Counted from the stretch's first letter, positions 1 through 6,430 are shown. The stretch is DNA of 9,485 nucleotides from Azophilus sp964572185 (GCA_964572185.1 CAZNFI010000120.1:1-9485); one strand, 5' to 3'. A program made the numbers and translations. Notes: generated by a model from the letters alone, not told the origin.

Positions 1-667
1 CGTTGTGCCGCACGGCGTTGCGGTTCTTGATGAAGCCGTCGTGGCTGGAACCGAAACCGAACAGGCGCATGGCCCAGCCGTTGTCGCCGAGCGGCGCGTT
101 GACGCTGCCTTCCACATCGATCATGCCCTGCTGGCCGCCGAGCACCTTGACGCGGCCGAAGGCTGCTTCCGAGTCGGGCCGGGCGCTGACGAACTTCACG
201 GCGCCGCCGATGTTGCTGCCGCCGTACAGCACGCCCTGTGGCCCCTTCAGCACTTCGATGCGGTCGAGGTCCCCGAAGCGCGAGGAGGCATCGGAGAACA
301 GTTGCACGTCATCGAGGTAGAAGCCCACGCCCTGGGTGTTGCCGAAGGCGCCGAGGCCGCGGATGGAAACGTTGGGAAAGCCGTCGAGACGCATCGACAG
401 GTTCAGGTTGGGCACCTTGAAGCCGACATCCTTCAGGGCCTTGACGTTTTGCCGGTTGATGTCCTCACCGGAGATCACCGACAGCGATTCCGGAATCTCG
501 AGAACCGATTCTTCCCGTTTGCGCGCCGTGACCAGCACTTCTTCCACGGCGCCCGGGACGGCCTGGGCGGAATCGGACTCGGCCGCGGCCATGGGTGCGG
601 CAAAGGCCGCAAACAGCGCGCCGAGAAGCGCGGACGGAACAAATCCATCCATCTTTGCATGAGTCAT
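1..667 (-). CDS. TonB-dependent outer-membrane receptor, N-terminal part (runs off left edge)
   Basis: This is the first 222 codons of a TonB-dependent receptor, an outer-membrane barrel that imports a ligand using TonB energy. Seen: a signal peptide with hydrophobic core at residues 11-28 and a likely cut after the AAA near residue 29; a TonB-box-like EEVLVTARK at 42-50; then a plug domain with IPESLSVISGEDI (58-70), SIRGLG (101-106), FYLDDV (116-121), DRIEVLKGPQGVLYGG (135-150) and GGAVKF (154-159). These are standard plug-domain motifs. The first barrel strands follow; the rest lies outside the window. The start at 667 is supported by a strong Shine-Dalgarno AAGGGGAGA seven bases upstream and by the signal peptide. 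The gene is divergent from the glyoxalase-like gene. The ligand cannot be told from this part; siderophores, vitamin B12, sugars or hydrophobic compounds are all possible. Confidence 0.93.
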   Translation of the reverse strand, partial: MTHAKMDGFVPSALLGALFAAFAAPMAAAESDSAQAVPGAVEEVLVTARKREESVLEIPESLSVISGEDINRQNVKALKDVGFKVPNLNLSMRLDGFPNVSIRGLGAFGNTQGVGFYLDDVQLFSDASSRFGDLDRIEVLKGPQGVLYGGSNIGGAVKFVSARPDSEAAFGRVKVLGGQQGMIDVEGSVNAPLGDNGWAMRLFGFGSSHDGFIKNRNAVRHN

Positions 668-703
668 TAGCTCGTCTCCCCTTACCAGACTGAATGCATC
701 CCA

Positions 704-732
704 ATCATCGAAGAAAACGTGTCCGGTGGCAA
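704..732 (-). promoter_or_regulatory. Candidate sigma-70 promoter of the TonB-dependent receptor
   Basis: On the minus strand a -35-like TTGCCA (732-727; 5 of 6 consensus bases) lies exactly 17 bases from a -10-like GATGAT (709-704; 4 of 6). This would give a short leader of about 30 bases before the receptor start at 667, containing the Shine-Dalgarno. It is a match by eye only. No Fur box or other regulator site is convincing here. Confidence 0.35.
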
Positions 733-734
733 GG

Positions 735-744
735 GGTTGCAACC
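735..744. promoter_or_regulatory. 10-bp perfect palindrome upstream of the receptor promoter
   Basis: GGTTGCAACC is a perfect palindrome lying just upstream of the candidate -35 box of the receptor gene, in the shared divergent region. Its position would suit a regulator binding site, but a 10-bp palindrome can arise by chance in GC-rich DNA. Confidence 0.2.
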
Positions 745-829
745 TGCCGGGGGGCGTGCTCGGCCGGCCCGGTTTGCGAAGCCGCCGCATCCTGCCGATA
801 ATCCACCGAACGGCAAAGGGGAGAGACCC

Positions 830-1225
830 GTGGCAAAAGCAATTCACACCATGATCCGCGTCCTGGACCTGGACAAGTCGATGGACTTCTACCAGCGCGC
901 CTTCGGCCTCGACCTGGCCCAGCGCTTCGACTTCGATGACTTCACGCTGGCTTACCTGCGCAATGACGAGAGCGATTTCGAGATCGAACTGACCTGGAAC
1001 CACGGTCAGCAAGAGCCCTACACGCACGGCAGCGGCTATGGCCATGTGGCGCTGTCGGTCGACGACTGCGAAGCGGAACACGACCGCCTGGTGGGCGAGG
1101 GCTTTGCGCCGAACCCGGTCAAGCAGATGGCGCACGACGGGCAGAAGCTGGCCAGGTTCTTCTTCGTAGAGGACCCGGACGGCTACAAGATCGAGGTGGT
1201 CGAGCGACAGGGACGCTACATATAG
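830..1225 (+). CDS. Glyoxalase I-like (lactoylglutathione lyase, VOC superfamily)
   Basis: A 131-residue single vicinal-oxygen-chelate protein, probably a cytosolic GloA-type enzyme that isomerises the methylglyoxal-glutathione hemithioacetal to S-D-lactoylglutathione. Seen: an N-terminal HTMIRVLDLDKSMDFY block resembling E. coli GloA, IELTWN at 52-57, GHVALSVD at 71-78 and the strongly conserved FVEDPDGYKIE at 112-122. The four metal ligands of GloA have counterparts at His6, Glu53, His72 and Glu122. Length is close to GloA (135). The GTG at 830 is chosen because AAGGGGAGAG (816-825) precedes it and because it keeps His6; the in-frame ATG at 851 would lose that ligand. The upstream in-frame extension lacks homology. 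The substrate is inferred, since VOC proteins vary, but keeping all four ligands favours glyoxalase I. The next gene, glcD, is 236 bases away. Confidence 0.85.
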   Translation: MAKAIHTMIRVLDLDKSMDFYQRAFGLDLAQRFDFDDFTLAYLRNDESDFEIELTWNHGQQEPYTHGSGYGHVALSVDDCEAEHDRLVGEGFAPNPVKQMAHDGQKLARFFFVEDPDGYKIEVVERQGRYI

Positions 1226-1231
1226 GCTAGG

Positions 1232-1253
1232 CGCCTCGCCTTGCGGCGAGGCG
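1232..1253 (+). terminator. Hairpin after the glyoxalase gene (possible terminator without U-tract)
   Basis: Six bases after the glyoxalase stop, CGCCTCGCC (1232-1240) and GGCGAGGCG (1245-1253) form a perfect 9-bp GC-only stem with a TTGC loop. There is no T-run after it, so it is not a textbook intrinsic terminator. Its 3' arm belongs to the first copy of the 17-bp tandem repeat, so the structure could pair with any of the copies. It may act as a terminator, an mRNA 3'-end stabiliser or a REP-like element. Confidence 0.4.
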
Positions 1254-1307
1254 ATCCTTGCGGCGAGGCGATCCTTGCGGCGAGGCGATCCTTGCGGCGA
1301 GGCGATC
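1241..1307 (+). repeat. Tandem repeat, 17-bp unit, about 4 copies
   Basis: The unit TTGCGGCGAGGCGATCC occurs at 1241-1257, 1258-1274 and 1275-1291 identically, and at 1292-1307 as 16 of 17 bases. Perfect identity suggests recent expansion by slippage. The unit length is not a multiple of three and the region lies between genes, so coding is unlikely even though a frame stays open through it. Only the first copy has the upstream complementary arm that forms the hairpin. Confidence 0.92.
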
Positions 1308-1371
1308 AGGTTGCTGCGCAACTTGCCGCAGTCGTTCTGAAACGCGGCGTAGCTGTCCACACGAACGCCGC
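1308..1371. other. Intergenic inverted repeats before glcD
   Basis: Within the gap before glcD there are two further short inverted repeats. GTTGC and GCAAC (1310-1314 and 1318-1322) form a small hairpin extendable by a G-T and an A-T pair. GCGGCGT and ACGCCGC (1344-1350 and 1365-1371) form a 7-bp stem with a 14-base loop. Either could be an operator or RNA structure for the glc genes, but no regulator gene lies in the window. I see no gene in 1226-1461. Confidence 0.3.
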
Positions 1372-1461
1372 TCAGGGGCGCGCGGCTGACGGCCGCCCGG
1401 CAGCGGGTCGGACGGGCGCCGTTCGATGGCACGGGCAAAGCGCCGGTGTCATACTTGAGCG

Positions 1462-2916
1462 ATGAGTTCTGCTGCGGCCCTCAAGCGTTTGCGGAAGGCT
1501 CTGTCGCCCGGTTGCCTGGTGACCGAAGCCGCCGCGCTGAAGCCCTATGAGACGGATGCGCTGACCGCCATCCGGGAAATGCCCTGGGCTGTGGCGCTGC
1601 CGGAAAGCGAAGAGCAGGTTCGGGAGATTCTGGCCATCTGCCGCGAGTACCAAGTGCCCGTGGTTCCCCGTGGCGCCGGAACGGGCCTCTCCGGCGGCGC
1701 CCGGCCGGTCAAGGACGGCCTGGTGCTGGGCCTGTCCAAGCTCAACCGCATCCTCGAAGTCGACCTGGACAACTGCGTGGCGCGGGTACAGCCTGGCGTG
1801 CGCAACCTGGCGGTGAGTGAAGCCGTCGCGCCCCACGGCCTCTATTACGCTCCCGACCCGTCCTCCCAACTGGCCTGCAGCATCGGCGGCAACGTGGCCG
1901 AGAACTCGGGCGGCGTGCATTGCCTGAAATACGGCCTCACGGTACACAACGTGGTGGGCCTGCGGGTGCTCACCATGGATGGCGAGACCCTGGAGATAGG
2001 CGGCAAGGGCTTCGATTTCCCCGGTTACGACCTGCTGGCGCTGATGTGCGGCAGCGAAGGGTTGCTAGGCGTGGTCACCGAGATCACCGTGCGGCTGCTG
2101 CCGAGCCCGCCCGGCAAACTGGTGTTGCTGGCGGCGTTTCGCAGCCTCGTCGACGCGGCGCAGGCGGTGACCGACATCATTCGCGAGGGCATCGTCCCGG
2201 CGGGGCTCGAGATCATGGACGCGCTGGCCGTTCAGGCCACCGAAGACTTCGCCAAGGCCGGCTATCCGCGCGATGCGGCGGCCATCCTGCTGTGCGAACT
2301 CGACGGTCAGGCGGATGAACTCGATGGCCTGGAAGCGGCGGTGCAGCCGGTTCTCGACAGCAATGGCGCCTACGATATTCAGCGCGCCCGCGACCCGGAA
2401 CGCCAGGCAAAACTGTGGTCGGGGCGCAAGGCGGCCTTCCCGGCGATAGGGCGCATTTCGCCGGACTACTACTGCATGGACGGCACCATACCGCGGCGGT
2501 CGCTGGCCACCGTGCTGGCGGGCATTGCCGACCTCTCCGCCGAGTACGGGCTGCGCGTGGCCAATGTCTTTCATGCCGGCGACGGCAATCTGCACCCGCT
2601 CATTCTGTTCGATTCCAACCGGCACGGCCAGCTCGAAACCGCGGAACGGCTGGGTGGCAAGATCCTGGAACTGTGCGTGGCGGCGGGCGGTACGGTAACC
2701 GGGGAACATGGCGTGGGCGCAGAGAAACTCGACCAGATGTGCGTGCAGTTCGGTCCCGAGGAACTCCGCCAGTTCGAGCGCGTCAAGGCGGCCTTCGACC
2801 CCGGGGGCCTGCTCAATCCGGGCAAGGGTATTCCGCGCCCGGCCCGCTGCGTGGAACTCGGCGGCATGCACGTGCACAAGGGCAAGCTGCCGTTTGCCGG
2901 GATGGAGCGGTTTTGA
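1462..2916 (+). CDS. glcD: Glycolate dehydrogenase (oxidase) FAD subunit GlcD
   Basis: A 484-residue FAD-linked subunit of glycolate dehydrogenase, which oxidises glycolate to glyoxylate and passes electrons through GlcE and GlcF to the respiratory chain. Seen: a PCMH-type FAD-binding domain with PRGAGTGLSGGA (69-80), SIGGNVAENSGG (140-151) and GYDLLALMCGSEGLLGVVTE (188-207); then the C-terminal FAD-oxidase domain with HAGDGNLHP (371-379), GEHGVG (414-419) and LNPGKG (451-456), typical of the GlcD/D-lactate dehydrogenase family. Length fits (E. coli GlcD is 499). The start at 1462 gives the expected N-terminus but has no good Shine-Dalgarno, only TGAG a few bases upstream. glcE and glcF follow on the same strand, which decides between GlcD and a stand-alone D-lactate dehydrogenase; D-lactate may still be a second substrate. 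Confidence 0.95.
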   Translation: MSSAAALKRLRKALSPGCLVTEAAALKPYETDALTAIREMPWAVALPESEEQVREILAICREYQVPVVPRGAGTGLSGGARPVKDGLVLGLSKLNRILEVDLDNCVARVQPGVRNLAVSEAVAPHGLYYAPDPSSQLACSIGGNVAENSGGVHCLKYGLTVHNVVGLRVLTMDGETLEIGGKGFDFPGYDLLALMCGSEGLLGVVTEITVRLLPSPPGKLVLLAAFRSLVDAAQAVTDIIREGIVPAGLEIMDALAVQATEDFAKAGYPRDAAAILLCELDGQADELDGLEAAVQPVLDSNGAYDIQRARDPERQAKLWSGRKAAFPAIGRISPDYYCMDGTIPRRSLATVLAGIADLSAEYGLRVANVFHAGDGNLHPLILFDSNRHGQLETAERLGGKILELCVAAGGTVTGEHGVGAEKLDQMCVQFGPEELRQFERVKAAFDPGGLLNPGKGIPRPARCVELGGMHVHKGKLPFAGMERF

Positions 2917-2976
2917 CACGCGGGGCAGTGCCCGCGGCACCGGGCAGGTTTCGGCGGGCAGGCAGGCCGGGCAGTT

Positions 2977-2990
2977 GGCCAGGCCTGGCC
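2977..2990. repeat. 14-bp perfect palindrome between glcD and glcE
   Basis: GGCCAGGCCTGGCC is a perfect palindrome in the 102-base glcD-glcE gap. It lies in a stretch that also repeats GGGCAG several times. In RNA it could form only a tight hairpin; in DNA it could be a protein or methylase site. There is no T-run, so it is not a clear terminator. Confidence 0.4.
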
Positions 2991-3018
2991 CGTTTGCTCC
3001 CCCGTCGGTGCCGGTACG

Positions 3019-4056
3019 GTGGTTGAGGGTGACAGGGCCGCTGAACTGGGCGGCGCGATCCGGGAGGCGCGGGCGCGTGGCGGCAAACTCGCCATCTTCG
3101 GTTCGCGCAGCAAGAGCTGGTGCCTGGCGAGCGCGGAAGGGGAACTGCTGGCGGTCGGCGGACACTCCGGAATACTGGACTATCGCCCGGAAGAACTCGT
3201 GATCACGGCCCGAGCCGGCACACCCGTCATGGCGTTGATGGAGTTGCTGGCGCAAAGCGGGCAATACCTGCCTTTCGAGCCGCCGGTGTTCGGCGGCGGC
3301 GGCACGCTGGGCGGCGCGGTCGCCTCCGGGCTGGCCGGTCCCGGCCGCCCCTGGCGGGGTTCGGTACGCGATGCCGTACTGGGCGTTGAAATGTTGAACG
3401 GTCTGGGCGAGCGGCTGGCATTTGGCGGCCAGGTCATGAAAAACGTGGCGGGATACGACCTTTCCAGGCTGCAGGTGGGCGCCTGCGGGTCGCTCGGCGT
3501 CCTGCTTGCGGTCAGCCTGCGGCTGATGCCGTTGCCTGAAACCGAGCAGACGCGGGTGCTCGAATGTGCGGCGGCGGAAAGTCAGAACCTGGTGCGCGGC
3601 TGGGCGCGCTCCACGCTGCCGGTCACGGCCACCTGCTTTCACGACGGTCGCCTGTCCGTTCGGCTATCCGGCTCCGGTGCGCCGGTTGGTCGCGCCGCGG
3701 AAACGATCGGTGGAGAGGCCGTCGACGGCGATTCCACCTGGAACAGTCTGCGCGACCGCGCGCTGCCCTGCTTCGAGCGCCACCCCGACCGCACGCTGTG
3801 GGAAGTGCTGTGTCCTCCGGCGGCGCCTCTGCCGCGGGAAGCGTGCCTCATCGAGTGGGGCGGCGCCAGGCGCTGGTGGTCGACGGGCCTGCCGGAGTCC
3901 GAGGTGCGGGGCTATGCCGCGGCAGTCGACGGACGCGCCTTGCCGGCCTACGGCGGGCCGGTGCTGGACGGTGCGATTGCCGCGCGGCTGAAACGGGCGT
4001 TCGACCCGGACAACGTGCTCAATGCCGGGCTGGTCGATGCAGACGCGACTGCCTGA
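3019..4056 (+). CDS. glcE: Glycolate dehydrogenase (oxidase) FAD-binding subunit GlcE
   Basis: A 345-residue second flavin-binding subunit of the glycolate dehydrogenase complex. Seen: KLAIFGSRSKSW (23-34), ELVITARAGTP (59-69), LPFEPPVFGGGGTLGG (84-99), GLAGPGRPWRGSVRD (104-118), GGQVMKNVAGYDLSR (136-150) and GSLGVL (157-162); each matches E. coli GlcE closely by memory. The C-terminus has LKRAFDPDNVLNAG, the usual family ending. Length matches E. coli GlcE (350). The start is GTG at 3019: it is the only usable start between the glcD stop and the conserved core, and it puts the SK motif at the same distance from the N-terminus as in E. coli. It lacks a clear Shine-Dalgarno. The reading frame is the same as glcD and stays open after the glcD stop. 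The 3' end overlaps glcF by 20 bases. Confidence 0.93.
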   Translation: MVEGDRAAELGGAIREARARGGKLAIFGSRSKSWCLASAEGELLAVGGHSGILDYRPEELVITARAGTPVMALMELLAQSGQYLPFEPPVFGGGGTLGGAVASGLAGPGRPWRGSVRDAVLGVEMLNGLGERLAFGGQVMKNVAGYDLSRLQVGACGSLGVLLAVSLRLMPLPETEQTRVLECAAAESQNLVRGWARSTLPVTATCFHDGRLSVRLSGSGAPVGRAAETIGGEAVDGDSTWNSLRDRALPCFERHPDRTLWEVLCPPAAPLPREACLIEWGGARRWWSTGLPESEVRGYAAAVDGRALPAYGGPVLDGAIAARLKRAFDPDNVLNAGLVDADATA

Positions 4057-5398
4057 CAACCTGCTGGCTACCGCGCCGGGACGCCGCGCCGACGCAATTT
4101 TGCGCTCCTGTGTGCACTGCGGCATGTGCAACGCCGTGTGCCCGACCTATCAGTTGCTTGGCGATGAACTGGACGGGCCGCGCGGACGCATCTATCTCAT
4201 GAAAGGGCTTCTGGAGAGTACGGAGGAAAACGCCGCCGACGTTGCCACCGTACGAACCCACCTCGACCGTTGCCTGACCTGCCGGGGCTGCGAGACGGCC
4301 TGCCCATCCGGCGTGCAATACGGCGAACTGCTGGAGATTGGCCGCGAGGTCATCGAGCAACGCGCCAGGCGAACACCCTGGGATGCCCTGGCCCGGCACT
4401 GGCTGGGACGCTTTGCGCCGCGGCCGCAGGTGTTCTCTCGCCTGGTCGATGTCGGGCGTTGGTTTCGCTGGCTGCTGCCTGGGCTGCTGGCCGGAATGCT
4501 GCCGTCCCGAGCCCGGGCCAACGGTGGCGATGCCGTGCCTGCGCCGGCATCGGGTGCTTCGAGCGGCCGACGCGTGCTGGTGCTGCGTGGCTGTGTGCAG
4601 CGGGTGGCGACCCCGGCGGCGAATGCGGCGGCCGAGCGGCTGCTGCATGCCAACGGCATCGAAGCGGTCTGGGCCGAACAGGAGGGCTGTTGCGGTGGCC
4701 TGAACCTGCACCTGGGCCAGACCGGTGCCGCGCTGGACGCCATGCGCCGCAACATCGATGCCATGCGGCCGCTGCTCGACCGGGTGGAAGCGGTGGTCTC
4801 CACGGCGAGCGGCTGCGGCGTGACGGTCAAGGACTATGGGCGCCTGCTGGCCGGCGATGCCGAGTACGCGACGGATGCGGCGCGCATCGCCGGCATGACC
4901 CGCGATCTCGCCGAGGTGGCGGCGTCCTTTGCCGTACTCGGGCCGGACCGCCAGACAACGCCGGCGGGCGCCGGCAGCGATGCGAACGACACCGGCGAAG
5001 CTGCGGGGAGCAAGATGGCAAGCGGCAAGGCGGCAAGCCACGGGCAAGCAGGCGGCAGGCCAAGAAGAGTGGCCTGGCACGCGCCCTGCACCCTGCGGCA
5101 CGGCCAGAAACTGACCGGAGTTGTCGAAGAACTGCTGCACCGTGCCGGTTTCGAACTCGTCGAGGTGGCCGACTCGCATCTGTGCTGTGGCTCTGCCGGC
5201 ACCTATTCGCTGCTGCAGGGCCGACTCGCCGGCGAACTGCGCGACAACAAGCTGGCCAACCTGACGGCCGGCGCGCCGGAGGTCATCGTCACCGCCAATG
5301 TCGGCTGCCAGACCCATCTGGCCAGCGCCTCGACGGTGCCGGTGATGCACTGGGCCGAACTGCTGGCGCCTGCCCGGCACGCCGGCCAGCGGGTCTGA
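4037..5398 (+). CDS. glcF: Glycolate dehydrogenase (oxidase) iron-sulfur subunit GlcF
   Basis: A 453-residue iron-sulfur subunit that carries electrons from the flavin subunits toward the quinone pool. Seen: two 4Fe-4S motifs, Cys25-28-31-35 with Pro and Cys79-82-85-89 with Pro; the YQLLGDELDGPRGRIYLMK stretch (38-56); and two CCG domains with GCCGG (217-221) and HLCCGSAGTY (381-390), then NVGCQTHLAS (421-430). Start 4037 rather than the in-frame ATG at 4022, because it gives MQTRLP, like E. coli MQTQLT. Translation is probably coupled to glcE through the 20-base overlap. The protein is about 45 residues longer than E. coli GlcF (407), mostly because of a Gly/Ala/Ser/Lys-rich linker at about 303-344 between the two CCG domains. 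All cluster and CCG cysteines are present, so it is probably functional. Confidence 0.94.
   Translation: MQTRLPDNLLATAPGRRADAILRSCVHCGMCNAVCPTYQLLGDELDGPRGRIYLMKGLLESTEENAADVATVRTHLDRCLTCRGCETACPSGVQYGELLEIGREVIEQRARRTPWDALARHWLGRFAPRPQVFSRLVDVGRWFRWLLPGLLAGMLPSRARANGGDAVPAPASGASSGRRVLVLRGCVQRVATPAANAAAERLLHANGIEAVWAEQEGCCGGLNLHLGQTGAALDAMRRNIDAMRPLLDRVEAVVSTASGCGVTVKDYGRLLAGDAEYATDAARIAGMTRDLAEVAASFAVLGPDRQTTPAGAGSDANDTGEAAGSKMASGKAASHGQAGGRPRRVAWHAPCTLRHGQKLTGVVEELLHRAGFELVEVADSHLCCGSAGTYSLLQGRLAGELRDNKLANLTAGAPEVIVTANVGCQTHLASASTVPVMHWAELLAPARHAGQRV
5017..5060 (+). repeat. Short imperfect GGCAAGC repeats inside the GlcF linker
   Basis: GGCAAGC or a one-base variant occurs at 5017-5023, 5024-5030, 5032-5038 and 5043-5049, followed by GGCGGCAGG. 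The repeats encode part of the low-complexity linker of GlcF. This pattern is what replication slippage would leave and offers a simple origin for the extra residues. Confidence 0.55.
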
Positions 5399-5442
5399 AG
5401 CCTGCCGGCGAGCGCTGCACCACGTTGGCTGATGCACGAGCA

Positions 5443-5468
5443 TTTGTGTGGTGATTTTGTGTGGTGAT
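5443..5468 (+). repeat. Perfect 13-bp tandem duplication
   Basis: TTTGTGTGGTGAT is present twice in immediate succession (5443-5455 and 5456-5468), in the 215-base gap between glcF and the DsbA-like gene. The two copies are identical. The block is T-rich compared with its surroundings. It could be a pair of binding sites or a simple slippage product; I see no convincing promoter beside it. Confidence 0.85.
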
Positions 5469-5613
5469 AAGGTTTTGGCGGGCGGCGGATGGCACGGAAC
5501 GATCGGGTTCTGCGCATGCAAAGGTCCGCGTCCGGGTTCTGGATGCGGCGGTGGTTGCATCTGAGGGGTTTTCGATCAAGAAAAACCACATTGCAGCAGC
5601 GGGTTGGTGAGCG

Positions 5614-6315
5614 ATGCGGAGCAGGCAAAGGCGCGCGCGACAGGAGCGCAAGGTCAATCAGGTGCGCAACGGCATCATCGGGCTGGCCGTCGCGGTGGTG
5701 GTCATCGTGCTGGGCTATGGCCTGATCTACAGCACGGGCAGCTCCAGCGCCGGCGAGATCGTCGCCGGCGAGCACTACCGCGTCATCGACAACCCGGAGC
5801 GGCGGCGGCCCGGCGCCCCCATCGTGGTCACGGAATTCTTCTCATACGGTTGCATCCATTGCCGCAATTTCGAGCCGCTGCTGGAGGACTGGCTGCGCGA
5901 GCTGCCCGAAGACGTGCGCTTCGAACGGTCGCCGGCCGGCTTCAACCCGTTGTGGGCCATGCTGGCCCGGGCCTACCTGGCGCTGGAACGGGCCGGTGGC
6001 CTTGAAGCCAATCACGAGCGCTTCTTCCGCGCCATACACGACAACGGGCGGCAGTTCCGCAACGTCGACGAGATCGCCGACTTCGTGGCGGGGCGGGGTG
6101 TGGAACGCCAGGCGTTCCTGGATGCGTTCAACTCCCTGGAGGTACGCCGGCGGCAGGCCGAAGAGGATGCGCGCCAGCGGCGACTGGCCATCGCCTCGAC
6201 GCCGACCGTGGTCGTGGCCGGACGCTACGCCGTCACCATGGATGCCGGCCGGAGTCAGGCACTGCGCACCATCGACCACCTGATCGACCTGGAAAGGGGC
6301 GCCGAAGAAACCTGA
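5614..6315 (+). CDS. Membrane-anchored DsbA-like thiol:disulfide oxidoreductase
   Basis: A 233-residue protein of the DsbA/DsbL thioredoxin-fold family, expected to oxidise or shuffle disulfides of exported proteins. Seen: a basic N-terminus (residues 1-18, many Arg/Lys), one hydrophobic segment (20-39) ending in SSS without an obvious cleavage or lipobox site, hence a membrane anchor with the catalytic domain in the periplasm. The active site is Cys80-Ile-His-Cys83 in EFFSYGCIHCRNFEP, a variant of the E. coli CPHC. The helical insert (about 110-190) holds FNPLW and AFNSLEV, usual in this family. The cis-proline is Thr196-Pro197. The start at 5614 is the first in frame; GGTGAG lies only two bases upstream, so initiation may be weak. 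It lies 215 bases after glcF, probably a separate unit. A C-terminal fragment of a second copy follows it. The symbol dsbA is withheld because several paralogues share this fold. Confidence 0.88.
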   Translation: MRSRQRRARQERKVNQVRNGIIGLAVAVVVIVLGYGLIYSTGSSSAGEIVAGEHYRVIDNPERRRPGAPIVVTEFFSYGCIHCRNFEPLLEDWLRELPEDVRFERSPAGFNPLWAMLARAYLALERAGGLEANHERFFRAIHDNGRQFRNVDEIADFVAGRGVERQAFLDAFNSLEVRRRQAEEDARQRRLAIASTPTVVVAGRYAVTMDAGRSQALRTIDHLIDLERGAEET

Positions 6316-6352
6316 TTCCCGGAATGGCAATGGCATGGCTGGCGGTGCCGTC

Positions 6353-6430
6353 GCCCGCCGGGCCGTGGTTTGCCGGCAACGGGCCTTGCGCCCTGTCGAT
6401 CACCTGATCGACTTCCAAGGGGCCAGTTGA
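6353..6430 (+). pseudogene. Remnant of a second DsbA-like 3' end
   Basis: The frame ending at the TGA at 6428-6430 reads ALRPVDHLIDFQGAS, against ALRTIDHLIDLERGA at the end of the DsbA-like gene just upstream. At DNA level 6383-6424 aligns to 6259-6303 with one 3-base gap. Further upstream (6353-6382) similarity fades but resembles the GRYAVTMDAGRSQ stretch with several residues missing. No start codon, no CxxC motif and no cis-Pro region remain, so this is a fragment, not a gene. It could be a decayed partial tandem duplication or the tail of a deleted paralogue. Confidence 0.65.
6395..6412. repeat. Inverted repeat GTCGATCA-CC-TGATCGAC
   Basis: A perfect 8-bp inverted repeat with a 2-base centre lies in the gap between the convergent DsbA-like and SNase-like genes. 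It has no flanking T-run on either strand, so a terminator role is doubtful. The matching stretch inside the DsbA-like gene (about 6271-6288) is nearly the same but less symmetric, so the symmetry arose by base changes in the duplicate fragment. Confidence 0.4.

Noticed and set aside
5..670. Long plus-strand open frame at the left edge
   Set aside because: It lies opposite the TonB-dependent receptor, whose translation shows textbook plug motifs; the plus-strand translation has no recognisable motif.
1232..1307. CRISPR array
   Set aside because: The 17-bp units are directly adjacent with no spacers between them, so this is a simple tandem repeat.
1241..1465. Small open frame through the 17-bp repeats
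   Set aside because: It starts with TTG inside the repeat, has no Shine-Dalgarno, and its translation is repeat-driven Arg/Gly/Ala without homology.
2065..3642. 525-codon minus-strand open frame
   Set aside because: It lies across glcD and glcE in antisense. GC-rich coding DNA often gives long antisense frames, and its translation is His/Arg-rich without domains.
4019..5560. 513-codon minus-strand open frame
   Set aside because: It is antisense to the well-supported glcF and has no domain signal.
5567..5587. GGTTTT...AAAACC inverted repeat before the DsbA-like gene as an operator or terminator
   Set aside because: Six A/T-rich pairs around a 9-base loop are too weak, and there is no flanking support.
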